Assembly: GCA_027592785.1 (NCBI GenBank)
Contig: JAQCLD010000018.1
Span: 1 to 53,000 of the forward strand
Origin: Acidobacteriota bacterium
Lineage (GTDB): Bacteria > Acidobacteriota > Terriglobia > Bryobacterales > UBA6623
DNA: 53,000 nucleotides
Direction: 5' to 3'
Part shown: positions 42,911-52,090 of the stretch, piece by piece
Position numbering within the stretch: position 1 is the stretch's first letter
How the letters are laid out: every line of letters starts with the position of its first letter
Position numbers and translations under genes: made by a program
Notes under the pieces: generated by a model
Told to the model about the DNA's origin: nothing
The model's database searches: none
The model's input: the letters and a program-made list of their open reading frames with translations, nothing else

Positions 42911-42937
42911 ATCGCTCCCTCACGGTCGCGGCTCTGT
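42911..42937 (-). repeat. REP element 3 (right arm of a BIME-like pair)
   Basis: Perfect 27-bp inverted copy of 42796-42822, separated from it by 88 bp. It lies 29 bp beyond the 3' end of the 42966 gene, so a transcript from that gene could fold the pair into one long hairpin. Confidence 0.9.
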
Positions 42938-42965
42938 TGCTGGTCGGCTGGAGTGCTGCGGTGAT

Positions 42966-43547
42966 CTAACTAATCCCGCCCAGAATCTCCGCCAGCGTTC
43001 GCGCCGTCTTGGCCTCGACGCTATACCCATAACGCCGCAGCGGATCCTCATCGCGCGTCATCGTATAACCGCCAGCGCCGAAGATCCGATCCAGCGCCGC
43101 CGTCAGCCCGCTCTTCAGCGCCGCCTCAGTCGCAGCGTCATTCGGGAAGCCCAGCCGGTCATTGATCGCCACAATCCACTTGTCGCCTTGCGGCTGCAAA
43201 TCCAGCGGCCATTCCTCTTCGCCAGTCAGCCGTACTGCAAGCGCGAGGTGACGTTTCATCGCTTCAACGAAACGCTCTTCAACAGAGCCTTCTAGCCCTT
43301 TGCGCGTCTGCAACAGCAGACCTACGCCCGGCACGTTGGTGTCCAACGAAAAGTGCTCCCGTTTGCCGGCCATCATCACTCGCGGCCCGCGCTGCATGTG
43401 CGCATAGTCGGCGAGATCGACCCAGTCCGAAGGCGCATCCTTCTCCTGGCGCCAGCGTTCGAATACCGTCAGAATCGGGTCCGCCGAGTACTTCTCGGGC
43501 GTGTCGACCAGGACCTTCCAGTCGATGCGTTGCAGATCGTTTGCCAT
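42966..43547 (-). CDS. Hypothetical protein co-transcribed with sulfite/nitrite reductase
   Basis: 193 residues, no signal or membrane segment. The start ATG 43547 (MANDLQRIDW) lies 15 bp after the reductase stop. I do not recognise a named family. Visible features are WVDLADYAHMQRGPRVMMAGKREHFSLDT, GLLLQTRKGLEGSVEERFVEAMKRHLALAVRL and WIVAINDRLGFPND, suggesting a mixed alpha/beta fold. Tight linkage suggests a helper or accessory subunit of the reductase, or a role in sulfur/nitrogen assimilation; this is inference only. Confidence 0.8.
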   Translation of the reverse strand: MANDLQRIDWKVLVDTPEKYSADPILTVFERWRQEKDAPSDWVDLADYAHMQRGPRVMMAGKREHFSLDTNVPGVGLLLQTRKGLEGSVEERFVEAMKRHLALAVRLTGEEEWPLDLQPQGDKWIVAINDRLGFPNDAATEAALKSGLTAALDRIFGAGGYTMTRDEDPLRRYGYSVEAKTARTLAEILGGIS

Positions 43548-43562
43548 GTAATCCAACCGCCG

Positions 43563-45689
43563 TTACGCCTGGCTATAAACGCCCTGCGCCGCTTCAATAA
43601 ACAACGTCGCTTCTTCCACGCGCGACCGCGCCGCGGCAGACGCTTCGTCCGCGCTCTCTTCAGCCGAGCGGAAGAAATTCTCCGCGAACGGCTTCCAGAA
43701 CACGCCCGTGTCGTAGAACAGCTTGCGGAACTCGGCAACCGTGTCGTACTTGTCCGAGATCAGCAAGCCCTTGGTGAACAGCAGCGCATCCGCCGCCTTC
43801 ATCTGCGCCTGAAAGGCCTTCTGAGCAGCCTCCTGCGTGCGGCCCTCATCAAGCGCAATCGTCGCCTCGAATTGCAGTCGATCCGCATCGTTCAACATGA
43901 ACTCCGCCTGGTCGACAACCTCGCCCGCGCATTCGCCGACTCCGACGCTCTTGTGATAAACCCACGTCTGCCGGTTATCGCGATAGAAGTCATCGTTCTC
44001 TTCCATCGTCGGAAGTTCAGCCAAGTCGGCGATCTCTTCCTTGAGGCGAACCTTGCCAACACGCTCGACCACGTCGGCGAACGTTTCGTTGTCTTGCTTC
44101 TCGCGGTCATAAAGCTCGACCAGCCGTCGAATCGTGTCCGGCACGCGCTTCGCAGGAACTTTGCCGATGGCCAGCCCGTAGCGATCCCCGTTGTTGTTTG
44201 TCGTGCCGCCTGGAACAACTTGGAAAACCGGCGCGGAGTTCTGCCCCTTCCTCTGAATCGAACCAAAGAAGCCAAGGTCGGCAATGTGATGCTGACCGCA
44301 GGAATTGAAGCAGCCAGAGAGCTTCACCTTGAGGTCATCCCGATCGGCCAAATCGCTCATGCCGTTCGAGAACTTCTCATGCATCACGCCAGCCAGGCCG
44401 CGCGAAGACGAAATGCCCAGCTTGCAGGAGTCCGTCCCCGGGCAAGCGGTGATGTCCTTCAACTTGCCCGCGCCAGTCTCGGCGATCTGCAGGGCCTTGA
44501 GGTCCTCATGGAGCGCCGGAAGATCCTCGTTCGTAATCCAGCGCAACAGCAAGTTCTGGCTCACCGTGGCCCGAATCGTACTCTGGATGTACTTCTTCAG
44601 GACACCCGCCAGGCCGCTCATCTGATCCGAGCTGATATCGCCCAGCGGCAAGAAGACCTCGACCATCGAGTAGCCGTCCTGCTTCTGCGGACGCACGTTT
44701 AGCTCAAGCCATTTCTTGTACTCGGCGCTGGCGCCCGCAGGCGTCTCCAGCTTCGAGGGAGCTTTCAAAGGCTGATCCGAGTACTCGGCCAAAGCCGTTT
44801 CGAGTTGCTGTTCCCAAGCCGGGTCAAACGGCAGCTTGGTGCGCTCTTCGTCGACCCGCTTCTTGAATTCGTCGAAGCCAATCTTGCCGATCAAGAACTT
44901 CATGCGCGCCTTGGCGCGATTGGTTTTTTCGCCGTCGCGTCCAAACACGCGTGCAATCGCCTGCGCCAACGGCAACATTTCGTTGGCCGGCACAAAGGAG
45001 CTGTACTCCCATGCCTGCTGCGGCAGCGAACCCAGCCCGCCGCCCACAAATACCTGGAAGCCTTCTTGACCGTCTTTGATCGCCGCCACCGCGCCCAAGT
45101 CATGCATGCGCGCTAGTCCGCAAGCCTTCTCCGCGCAACCCGAGTAGGCGATCTTGAACTTACGTCCAAAGTTCTGCGCGTCCGGGTGACGCAGCATGAA
45201 GTAGGTCATCGCCTTGGCATGCGGCACGACGTCAAACAACTCAGTCGTGCAGACGCCGGCCTCGGGGCAGCAGGTCACATTGCGCACCGTATTGCCGCAA
45301 GCTTCCTTGGTCGTGATGCCCGTCTCAGCCAAACGCCGGAACATGTTCGGGCAGTCGTTGATGTCGATGAAGTGGCACTGGAAGTCTTGTCGCGTAGTCA
45401 CGTGCAAAACGCCGACCGCGTACTCTTCCGAGATATCCGCCAGCGCACCCAACTGATCCAGCGTCAACATGCCCATCGGGATCTTGATGCGCTGCATCTG
45501 GACGCGCTCCTGACGCTGTCCATACGCGCCGTGACGCAGACGAAACTCGGTGAAAACCTTCTCGGGAACTTCGCCCGCTTGAAAACGCCGGAGTTCCGTC
45601 TCAAAGACGTCAATCTCCTTGCGCATCACTTCGGGAATAGAACTCCAGCGGTCAGAACCGCGTGTCGCGTCGGCAACTGTGGTGGCCAT
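43563..45689 (-). CDS. Ferredoxin-type nitrite/sulfite reductase (siroheme, 4Fe-4S) with C-terminal helical extension
   Basis: 708 residues. Two ferrodoxin-like/hemoprotein repeats: first EFRLRHGAYGQRQERVQMQRIKIPMGMLT and TCCPEAGVC; second with cluster/siroheme cysteines TACPGTDSCKLG (C-x5-C) and SGCFNSCGQHH (C-x3-C) at about residues 415-465. It performs six-electron reduction of sulfite to sulfide or nitrite to ammonia; which one cannot be told here. The family is usually 550-600 residues; the last 110 or so (from about 600) form an extra, mostly helical region (DRLQFEATIALDEGRTQEAAQKAFQAQMKAADALLF). The start is ATG 45689 behind GAGAGGGG with 8 nt spacing; a longer frame to 45764 is not used. 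Confidence 0.93.
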   Translation of the reverse strand: MATTVADATRGSDRWSSIPEVMRKEIDVFETELRRFQAGEVPEKVFTEFRLRHGAYGQRQERVQMQRIKIPMGMLTLDQLGALADISEEYAVGVLHVTTRQDFQCHFIDINDCPNMFRRLAETGITTKEACGNTVRNVTCCPEAGVCTTELFDVVPHAKAMTYFMLRHPDAQNFGRKFKIAYSGCAEKACGLARMHDLGAVAAIKDGQEGFQVFVGGGLGSLPQQAWEYSSFVPANEMLPLAQAIARVFGRDGEKTNRAKARMKFLIGKIGFDEFKKRVDEERTKLPFDPAWEQQLETALAEYSDQPLKAPSKLETPAGASAEYKKWLELNVRPQKQDGYSMVEVFLPLGDISSDQMSGLAGVLKKYIQSTIRATVSQNLLLRWITNEDLPALHEDLKALQIAETGAGKLKDITACPGTDSCKLGISSSRGLAGVMHEKFSNGMSDLADRDDLKVKLSGCFNSCGQHHIADLGFFGSIQRKGQNSAPVFQVVPGGTTNNNGDRYGLAIGKVPAKRVPDTIRRLVELYDREKQDNETFADVVERVGKVRLKEEIADLAELPTMEENDDFYRDNRQTWVYHKSVGVGECAGEVVDQAEFMLNDADRLQFEATIALDEGRTQEAAQKAFQAQMKAADALLFTKGLLISDKYDTVAEFRKLFYDTGVFWKPFAENFFRSAEESADEASAAARSRVEEATLFIEAAQGVYSQA

Positions 45690-45794
45690 AATTCGTACCC
45701 CTCTCAGGGAATCCCTACTAAGTCTATCGACATTGTAGCAATTCGCTCTTCCGCCTGTTATCAAAGTCTTCCGTTGCGCCGCCCGGTGCCCTGC

Positions 45795-45800
45795 TATCCT
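45795..45800 (+). promoter_or_regulatory. -10-like box of the rlmI-like gene
   Basis: TATCCT is 8 nt before GTG 45809, again implying a leaderless message. No ribosome site is clear in between. Confidence 0.3.
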
Positions 45801-45808
45801 CCGGGTTC

Positions 45809-46978
45809 GTGTCCAACATAACGGAAGTCCGCGTCAATCGCAGAGCAGCCGAGCGAATCAGCTCCGGCCGCCCCTGGGTCTATCGTAGCGATCTCATCAA
45901 CGCGGGGGACGCCGTCGCCGGACAAGTTGTTCGCGTGCTCGACGGCCGCAACAACCGCTACGGCTGCGCGCACTACAGTTCCAGCTCCGAAATCGTGCTG
46001 CGCATGCTGCCTTTCGAGACCGCGATCACCGATGTCGGCTTCTTCCGCCGGCTCATCCGCCGCGCCCAAGAGTTCCGCGAAAAAGTCGTCGCCAACACCG
46101 ACTCCTACCGCGTCGTCTTCGCTGAAGCCGACTTCTTGACCGGACTCATCGTCGACCGCTACGGTCCCCATCTAGTCATTCAAACGCTTTCGCAAGGTAT
46201 GGACGCTGCGAAAGCGGCCATCGTCGAAGCGCTGCGCGAAGTCCTCAACCCCGACAGCATCACCGAGCGCAACGATGCCGCCACGCGCGAAAAAGAAGGC
46301 CTCGAACGCATCTCGGGCACGCTCCACGGCGAGACCCCCGATTACCTTGAAGCCAAAATCAACGGGCTGCGCTTCATAGTCAATCTTGCTGAAGGGCAAA
46401 AGACCGGCCTGTTCCTCGACCAGCGCGAGAACTGGCAAGCCGCGGCCTCTTACGCCCGTGGCGAAGCCCTCGACTGCTTCAGCTACACCGGCGGTTTCGC
46501 CCTGCACATGGCCCGCGGCTGCGACTCGGTAACCGCCGTCGACAGCTCCAAGCCCGCCCTCGCGCAGCTCGCCTACAACGCCAAGGCCAACAATCTCGAA
46601 AACATACAGACCCGCCACGGCAAAGCGTTCGACATGCTCAAGCAGTACGTCCTAAGCCGCCGCGAGTTCGACACGATCGTCGTCGATCCCCCGGCCTTTG
46701 CCAAGACCTCCCGCCAACGCGAAGACGCCCTGCGCGCCTACAAAGACGTCAACCTCCGAGCCCTCAAGCTGCTCAAGCGCGACGGCATTCTGATTACCTG
46801 CTCCTGCTCCCAACACGTCTCCGAAGCAGACCTGTTCGAAGTCATCGCCTCCGCCGCCCTCGATTGCGGGAGCCGTCTCACCGTCGTCGAGCGCCGCACC
46901 CAAGCTCGCGACCACCCGATCCTGCTCACCGCCCCGGAAACGCACTACCTCAAGTGCATCGTCCTGCGCGCTTTCTAG
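45809..46978 (+). CDS. rlmI: Class I rRNA methyltransferase, RlmI-like
   Basis: 389 residues. An N-terminal PUA domain (VNRRAAERISSGRPWVYRSDLINAGDAVAGQVVRVLDG) precedes an EEHEE-type linker and a Rossmann methyltransferase domain with GEALDCFSYTGGFALHMARG (motif I), DTIVVDPPAFAK (motif IV) and LITCSCSQHVSEADL (motif VI, catalytic Cys region). This is the layout of RlmI, which methylates C1962 of 23S rRNA to m5C using SAM. The start GTG 45809 gives the full PUA domain and has a -10-like TATCCT 8 nt upstream instead of a Shine-Dalgarno. Divergent from the reductase gene. Confidence 0.93.
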   Translation: MSNITEVRVNRRAAERISSGRPWVYRSDLINAGDAVAGQVVRVLDGRNNRYGCAHYSSSSEIVLRMLPFETAITDVGFFRRLIRRAQEFREKVVANTDSYRVVFAEADFLTGLIVDRYGPHLVIQTLSQGMDAAKAAIVEALREVLNPDSITERNDAATREKEGLERISGTLHGETPDYLEAKINGLRFIVNLAEGQKTGLFLDQRENWQAAASYARGEALDCFSYTGGFALHMARGCDSVTAVDSSKPALAQLAYNAKANNLENIQTRHGKAFDMLKQYVLSRREFDTIVVDPPAFAKTSRQREDALRAYKDVNLRALKLLKRDGILITCSCSQHVSEADLFEVIASAALDCGSRLTVVERRTQARDHPILLTAPETHYLKCIVLRAF

Positions 46979-46988
46979 GCACAACTGG

Positions 46989-46994
46989 TAGACT
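46989..46994 (+). promoter_or_regulatory. -10-like box of thrC
   Basis: TAGACT ends 9 nt before ATG 47004, in the 25-bp gap after the rlmI-like gene. It may mean thrC has its own leaderless promoter. Confidence 0.25.
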
Positions 46995-47003
46995 GGCTCG
47001 CTT

Positions 47004-48188
47004 ATGTCTTCGTCCATGACACATCTGGAATGTTCGCGCCCCAACTGCGACAAAGTCGTCCCCTACGACACCCCGCAGAACCTCTGCCCGGCCTGCAAAT
47101 CCCCCCTGCTGGCGCGTTACGACCTCCGCAAGGCGGCGCAAACGCTCTCTCTTAGCGCGCTCAAAGGTCGTCAAAACTCCATGTGGCGTTACGAAGAGGT
47201 GATGCCCAATGCGACCCCCGTCACGTTAGGCGAAGGCATGACGCCGCTAGTCCACACGAAGCGCCTCGGAGCCAAGCTCGGCCTCAATCGCCTCTACATC
47301 AAAGACGAGGGCATGAACCCGACCGCCTCGTTCAAAGCTCGCGGACTCTCGGCCGCCGTCACCATGGCGCAGTCGCTGGGCATCAAGACCATCGCCCTGC
47401 CCACTGCCGGCAACGCCGGTGGAGCCGCCGCGGCCTATGCCGCACACGCCGGCATGAAGTGCGTCATCGCCATGCCTGCCGACACACCCTCGACGAACAT
47501 CCTCGAAGCCCGCGCCTTCGGGGCCGACGTGCGGCTGATCGACGGCCTGATCTCCGACTGCGGCAAGTTCATCGCCGAGAACCAAGCCGCCAACGGCTGG
47601 TTCGAAGTATCGACGCTCAAGGAGCCTTACCGCATCGAAGGCAAGAAGACCATGGGCTACGAGCTGTGGGAAGAGTTCGACGGCGACCTGCCCGACGTCA
47701 TCGTTTACCCCACCGGCGGCGGCGTCGGCCTCATCGGCATGGTCAAAGCCTTCGAAGAGCTCGAAGCCATGGGCCTCGCCGGCAGCAAGCGTCCGCGCAT
47801 GATCTCCGCGCAGGCCGCCGGATGCGCGCCCATCGTGCGCGCCTTTGAGCAACACGCCGACGCCTCGGTGTTCTGGGACAACGCGACCACGGTCGCCTCC
47901 GGCCTGCGCGTGCCCAAAGCTCTAGGCGACTTCCTCATCCTCTCGGGTGTCTACAGCACCGGCGGCGCCGCCGTCGCCGCGACCGACGACGAAATGATGG
48001 ACGCCTGCAAGGAGTTAGCTCATCTGGAAGGAATCTTCGCCGCGCCCGAGGGCGGCGCCGGCCTCGTCGCTGTGCAACAGCTGGTCTCGGCGGGTAAGAT
48101 TCAGGCCGACGAAAGTGTCGTCGTCTTCAACACCGGCAGCGGCTACAAGTATTCCGAAGCATGGAACGCGACCATCCCAGCAAGATGA
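47004..48188 (+). CDS. thrC: Threonine synthase
   Basis: 394 residues; PLP enzyme converting O-phosphohomoserine to threonine and phosphate. An N-terminal Cys4 zinc-ribbon-like segment (LECSRPNCDK...LCPACKSPL) is followed by the fold-type II core with the PLP lysine in NPTASFKARGLSAAVTMA, the phosphate loop LPTAGNAGGAAAAYAA and the C-terminal FNTGSGYKYSE. The start is ATG 47004; an ATG at 47016 (MTHLECSR) is possible. The TGA overlaps the next gene start (ATGA at 48185), so it is coupled to the SLC13 transporter. Confidence 0.95.
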   Translation: MSSSMTHLECSRPNCDKVVPYDTPQNLCPACKSPLLARYDLRKAAQTLSLSALKGRQNSMWRYEEVMPNATPVTLGEGMTPLVHTKRLGAKLGLNRLYIKDEGMNPTASFKARGLSAAVTMAQSLGIKTIALPTAGNAGGAAAAYAAHAGMKCVIAMPADTPSTNILEARAFGADVRLIDGLISDCGKFIAENQAANGWFEVSTLKEPYRIEGKKTMGYELWEEFDGDLPDVIVYPTGGGVGLIGMVKAFEELEAMGLAGSKRPRMISAQAAGCAPIVRAFEQHADASVFWDNATTVASGLRVPKALGDFLILSGVYSTGGAAVAATDDEMMDACKELAHLEGIFAAPEGGAGLVAVQQLVSAGKIQADESVVVFNTGSGYKYSEAWNATIPAR

Positions 48189-49612
48189 CCGCTCAGCAGC
48201 AACGAACGCTCCACTTACTAGGCGCCCCGGCAGTATTTCTTCTCTTAGTGCTGCTCCCTCTTGAATCGGCGGCCTACCCGATTCGCGGCAGCCTGGGCCT
48301 ACTGGTGTGGATGTCCTGGTGGTGGATCTTCCAACCCGTCCACCTGGCCGTTACCGGTCTGCTGCCTCTGGTCGTGCTGGCGATCTTCAATTTCCTACCG
48401 GTCGCGTCGATCCTACCCGCCTACGCTCAGCAACTCGTCATTCTCTTGATTGGGGCCAACATCCTGGCGACGGTCTGGACGCGCTGGGGTCTGGACCGGC
48501 GCATCGCCCTGGTTTCCTTGCTCAGCTTCGGAGCCGGCGCCAAAAGACAGATCCTCGCCTGGTTCGGCATCGCCGTCCTCCTCAGTACGATCCTGCCCAA
48601 CGTGGTCGTCGCCGCGGCGCTGATGCCCATCGTTCTGGCGATGCTGCGCTTCGTCGGCATCAAAGACGTCACCCAGAGCAAACTCGGCTCCGCTCTGCTC
48701 ATTGCTGTCGCCTGGGGTACCAGCGTCGGCGGCGTGGCAACGCCCCTGGGCGGCGCGCCCAATCTGCTCACCGTGAAGCTCATCGAAGAGCAACTGCTCG
48801 GCCACGAGTTCCTCTTCATCACCTGGGTAACGCACCTCGCGCCGCTCACCCTGCTCATCTTCGCCGCATCCTTCCTGTTCATGCGCTTCACCTTCCGCCC
48901 CGACGCGGAAGGAATCGGCGGCACGCGCGACTACTTCTCCCAAGAACTGAATGCGCTTGGCAGCATGAAGGCTCCCGAAAAGTGGGCGCTCGGCTTATTC
49001 GCCGCCGCGACTCTGCTCTCTTTCGCCCGTCAACTCTACGCCGAATCGATCCCTGGCCTCACCCCGGCCCTCGCCTTCATGACCTGCGCGGTGCTCAGCT
49101 TCACCATCCGCCATCGAGGTGAGCCCCTCGTCGATTGGGAGTACGCCGAAAAGCACATGATCTGGGGGCTCATCTATCTCTTTGCCGGAGGCTCCGCACT
49201 CGGTCAAATCCTCAGCCAAACAGGAACCGCACAATTCCTCGCCGACCAGCTGGTCCCCCTCGCGGAGGGAGGCGGCTTCATCGCCGTAGCCGTCTTCTCC
49301 TTCCTGTCGATCGCCCTTACCCAGAGCACCAGCAACACAGCAGCCGCGGCGATCGTTGTCCCGATTACCATCAGCACATTTCAAAGTTTGGGACTGAATC
49401 CGATTCCCTTCGTCTACATCGTCGCCGCGGCCGGCAACTGCGGATTCATGCTCCCATCCTCGTCGGGAGGTCCCGCCCTCGCAGCCGGATACGGCGTCAA
49501 TCTTAAGACGATGTTCGTGCGCGGTTTGTGGCTGACATTACTCCTCTGGCTCGTCATTCTCTTCGCCGGATACCTCCTCGCGACCTACTGGCCTACTTTC
49601 GGTGAGGCCTGA
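48185..49612 (+). CDS. SLC13/DASS-family anion:sodium symporter
   Basis: 475 residues with about eleven membrane segments. The two SNT-type signature regions are readable: VGGVATPLGGAPNLL in the first half and IALTQSTSNTAAAAIVVPI in the second, typical of Na+-coupled dicarboxylate, citrate or sulfate carriers. The C-terminal membrane part ends LFAGYLLATYW. The start at ATG 48185 overlaps the thrC stop as ATGA; ATG 48161, inside thrC, is an alternative. The substrate is unknown. Confidence 0.93.
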   Translation: MTAQQQRTLHLLGAPAVFLLLVLLPLESAAYPIRGSLGLLVWMSWWWIFQPVHLAVTGLLPLVVLAIFNFLPVASILPAYAQQLVILLIGANILATVWTRWGLDRRIALVSLLSFGAGAKRQILAWFGIAVLLSTILPNVVVAAALMPIVLAMLRFVGIKDVTQSKLGSALLIAVAWGTSVGGVATPLGGAPNLLTVKLIEEQLLGHEFLFITWVTHLAPLTLLIFAASFLFMRFTFRPDAEGIGGTRDYFSQELNALGSMKAPEKWALGLFAAATLLSFARQLYAESIPGLTPALAFMTCAVLSFTIRHRGEPLVDWEYAEKHMIWGLIYLFAGGSALGQILSQTGTAQFLADQLVPLAEGGGFIAVAVFSFLSIALTQSTSNTAAAAIVVPITISTFQSLGLNPIPFVYIVAAAGNCGFMLPSSSGGPALAAGYGVNLKTMFVRGLWLTLLLWLVILFAGYLLATYWPTFGEA

Positions 49613-49668
49613 CTTGTCCGGTACAATGGGGGTTCGCCTTCGGGCTCTTCTCGAGGAATCAAGGATCA

Positions 49669-51117
49669 ATGTCGCAAGGTAATTTTGGTGTCGCCGGCCT
49701 CGGCGTGATGGGGCAAAACGTCGCGCTTAACATCGAACGTAACGGCTTCCAGGTCATCGCCTACAACCGTTCGGACGAGAACGCCAACGTGATGCGCGCG
49801 AAGGCCGAAGGTAAGAACTTCATCGTCACGCAGTCCATCGAAGAGTTCGTCAAAAAGCTAGAGCCGCCCCGCCGCGTGCTGCTCATGGTCACCGCCGGCA
49901 AAGGCACCGACGCCGTCATCGACGCGCTCACCCACTACCTCCAACCCGGCGATATCATCATCGACGGCGGCAACTCGCACTTCCCCGACACCAACCGCCG
50001 CGCCGAGGCGCTGCACGCCAAGGGCTATCACTTCGTCGGCTGCGGCATCTCCGGCGGCGACGAAGGCGCCCTGTGGGGTCCGTCCATCATGCCCGGCGGC
50101 AACTACGAGGCCTACGAGCGCATCGCGCCCGTCCTCGAAAAGATCGCCGCCAAGACCAAAGACGACGGCGCCTGCGTCACCTACTGCGGCAGGACTTCCG
50201 CCGGCCACTACGTCAAGATGGTCCACAACGGCATCGAGTACGGAATCATGCAGGTGATCTGCGAGGTCTACGATGTCCTGCGCAACTCCCTGGGCCTCTC
50301 CGCCAAAGAGATCGGCGAGATCTTCCAGAAGTGGACCAAGAGCCAAGAAGTCGGCGGCTTCCTCGTCGACATCACCGCCGTCTGCCTAGCGAAGAAGGAC
50401 GACCAAGCGAAGAAAGGTCACCTCGTCGACCAGATTCTCGATACCGCCGGCCAGAAGGGAACCGGCAAGTGGACCGCGCAGTCCGCTCTCGATCTCGGCG
50501 TACCCATCCCGACTTTGTCGATGTCCGTCGAAGCGCGTATCCTCTCTGGCCTCAAGCCTTTACGCGTAGAAGCTGCCAAGATTCTTGATGGCCCTGAAGT
50601 CAAAATCGACAAGAAGAAGAAGGACGATGTCGTCGACGCGCTCTACAACGCGCTGCACCTTTCGATGATCGCCTGCTACGCCCAAGGCATGGCCCTCATC
50701 CAAGAGGCTTCCAAGACTTACGACTACGGCACCAACTACGCCGAAGTCGCGCGCATCTGGAAAGAAGGTTGCATCATCCGCTCCAAGCTGCTCGATCCCA
50801 TTAAAGAGGCCTTCAAGGATCAGCCTGATCTGTCGAACTTGATGGTGCACCCGTCGTTCTCGAAGATCGTCAACGACTCCCTGCCCGACCTGCGCAAGGT
50901 TGTCCGGCTGGCCGCCAAAACCGGCGTGCCCGCCACCTGCCTCGGCGCGACTTTGGCTTACATCGATAGCTACCGCTCCGAGTTCCTGCCGGCGAACTTG
51001 CTGCAGGCGCTGCGCGACAACTTCGGCGCGCACACCTACAAACGGCTCGACCGCGAAGGCGTCTTCCACTCGGATTGGAACGGCGAAGGCCCCGTAACCG
51101 AATCATCGGGACACTAG
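49669..51117 (+). CDS. gnd: 6-phosphogluconate dehydrogenase, decarboxylating
   Basis: 482 residues; oxidises 6-phosphogluconate to ribulose 5-phosphate with NAD(P)+ in the pentose phosphate pathway. An N-terminal Rossmann motif GVAGLGVMGQNVALNIERNG is followed by LLMVTAGKGTDAVID, the substrate-site block IIIDGGNSHFPDTNRRAEALHAKG and GISGGDEGALWGPSIMPGG, then catalytic HYVKMVHNGIEYG and the C-terminal helical domain with EGCIIRSKLLDPI. Full-length dimeric form. Start ATG 49669 with AAGGA upstream. The HAD gene follows 38 bp later. Confidence 0.97.
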   Translation: MSQGNFGVAGLGVMGQNVALNIERNGFQVIAYNRSDENANVMRAKAEGKNFIVTQSIEEFVKKLEPPRRVLLMVTAGKGTDAVIDALTHYLQPGDIIIDGGNSHFPDTNRRAEALHAKGYHFVGCGISGGDEGALWGPSIMPGGNYEAYERIAPVLEKIAAKTKDDGACVTYCGRTSAGHYVKMVHNGIEYGIMQVICEVYDVLRNSLGLSAKEIGEIFQKWTKSQEVGGFLVDITAVCLAKKDDQAKKGHLVDQILDTAGQKGTGKWTAQSALDLGVPIPTLSMSVEARILSGLKPLRVEAAKILDGPEVKIDKKKKDDVVDALYNALHLSMIACYAQGMALIQEASKTYDYGTNYAEVARIWKEGCIIRSKLLDPIKEAFKDQPDLSNLMVHPSFSKIVNDSLPDLRKVVRLAAKTGVPATCLGATLAYIDSYRSEFLPANLLQALRDNFGAHTYKRLDREGVFHSDWNGEGPVTESSGH

Positions 51118-51155
51118 ACGCCTCGCGTCGCCCATACACGGTCCAGGTAGAACAC

Positions 51156-52043
51156 ATGGCGCTTGTACACGCACTCGCAGACTTCCAAAAAGAACACGAC
51201 TTCTTCATCGGCCTCGACTCCGACGGCTGCGTTTTCGACTCGATGGAGATCAAGCACAAAGAGTGCTTCACCCCCGCCTTCATCAAGCATTGGAAGCTCC
51301 AAGCCGCCGCTAAGTACGCGCGCCAAGCCTGGGAGTTCGCCAACCTTTACTCGGTCGCTCGCGGCATGAACCGCTTCCCTGTTTTGGTGCGGACTCTGCG
51401 CCTCATCCAGGACTGGCCCGAGCCGATGCGCCGCGGCATCGTCATCCCCGACCTCAAGCCGCTCGACGACTTCTTGGCCTCCGGTCTGCCGCCCTCAAAC
51501 GCCGGCCTCACCGACTATATGAAGCAGCATCCGCACGCGCTGCTCGACCGCACCATGGGCTGGAGCCTCGCCGTCAACGCCTCGGTCAAGGACATCGTCG
51601 AAGGCGTGCCGCCGTTTCCGCTCGTTCGCGAATCGCTGGACAAGATGGTGGCCAAGGCTGACTTGGCAGTGGTCTCCGGCACGCCCACCGACGCGCTCGT
51701 CCGCGAGTGGGTAGAGAACGAGATGATGCACTGGCCCAAGATCATCGCCGGCCAAGAGCTAGGCAAGAAGACCGAACACCTCGCCGAGATGTCCGGCGCC
51801 GGCCGCTACGACAGCGATAAGAAGCTGATGATCGGCGACGCCCCCGGCGACCAGACGGCGGCGGAAGCCACGGGTTGTTTGTATTACCCGATCAACCCCA
51901 GCCACGAAGAAGAATCCTGGCAACGGTTGCACGACGAAGCGCTGGACCGCTTCTTCGCCGGTACGTATGCTGGCCAATACGAAGCCACCCGCATCGCCGA
52001 GTTCGAAAAGCTGCTCCCCGAGCAGCCGCCCTGGAAGGTTTAG
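51156..52043 (+). CDS. HAD-superfamily hydrolase
   Basis: 295 residues. Motif I FIGLDSDGCVFDSME has the nucleophile and general acid Asp (DxD), motif II is the strand AVVSGTPTD, a lysine lies in LGKKTEHL, and motif IV is MIGDAPGDQ. A helical cap of about 110 residues sits between motifs I and II. It is probably a phosphatase. The start ATG 51156 begins MALVHALADFQKEHDFFIG; the longer frame to 51075 overlaps gnd. The close position after gnd suggests a sugar-phosphate substrate, as inference. Confidence 0.88.
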   Translation: MALVHALADFQKEHDFFIGLDSDGCVFDSMEIKHKECFTPAFIKHWKLQAAAKYARQAWEFANLYSVARGMNRFPVLVRTLRLIQDWPEPMRRGIVIPDLKPLDDFLASGLPPSNAGLTDYMKQHPHALLDRTMGWSLAVNASVKDIVEGVPPFPLVRESLDKMVAKADLAVVSGTPTDALVREWVENEMMHWPKIIAGQELGKKTEHLAEMSGAGRYDSDKKLMIGDAPGDQTAAEATGCLYYPINPSHEEESWQRLHDEALDRFFAGTYAGQYEATRIAEFEKLLPEQPPWKV

Positions 52044-52090
52044 GACCGCTGACGTCCGGCGGGGTGCTCGCTTTGGCCGCGAATGTCCCG

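Noticed and set aside
43353-44702. 449-residue plus-strand frame opposite the siroheme reductase
   Set aside because: Antisense shadow; the reductase cysteine motifs prove the minus strand is coding.
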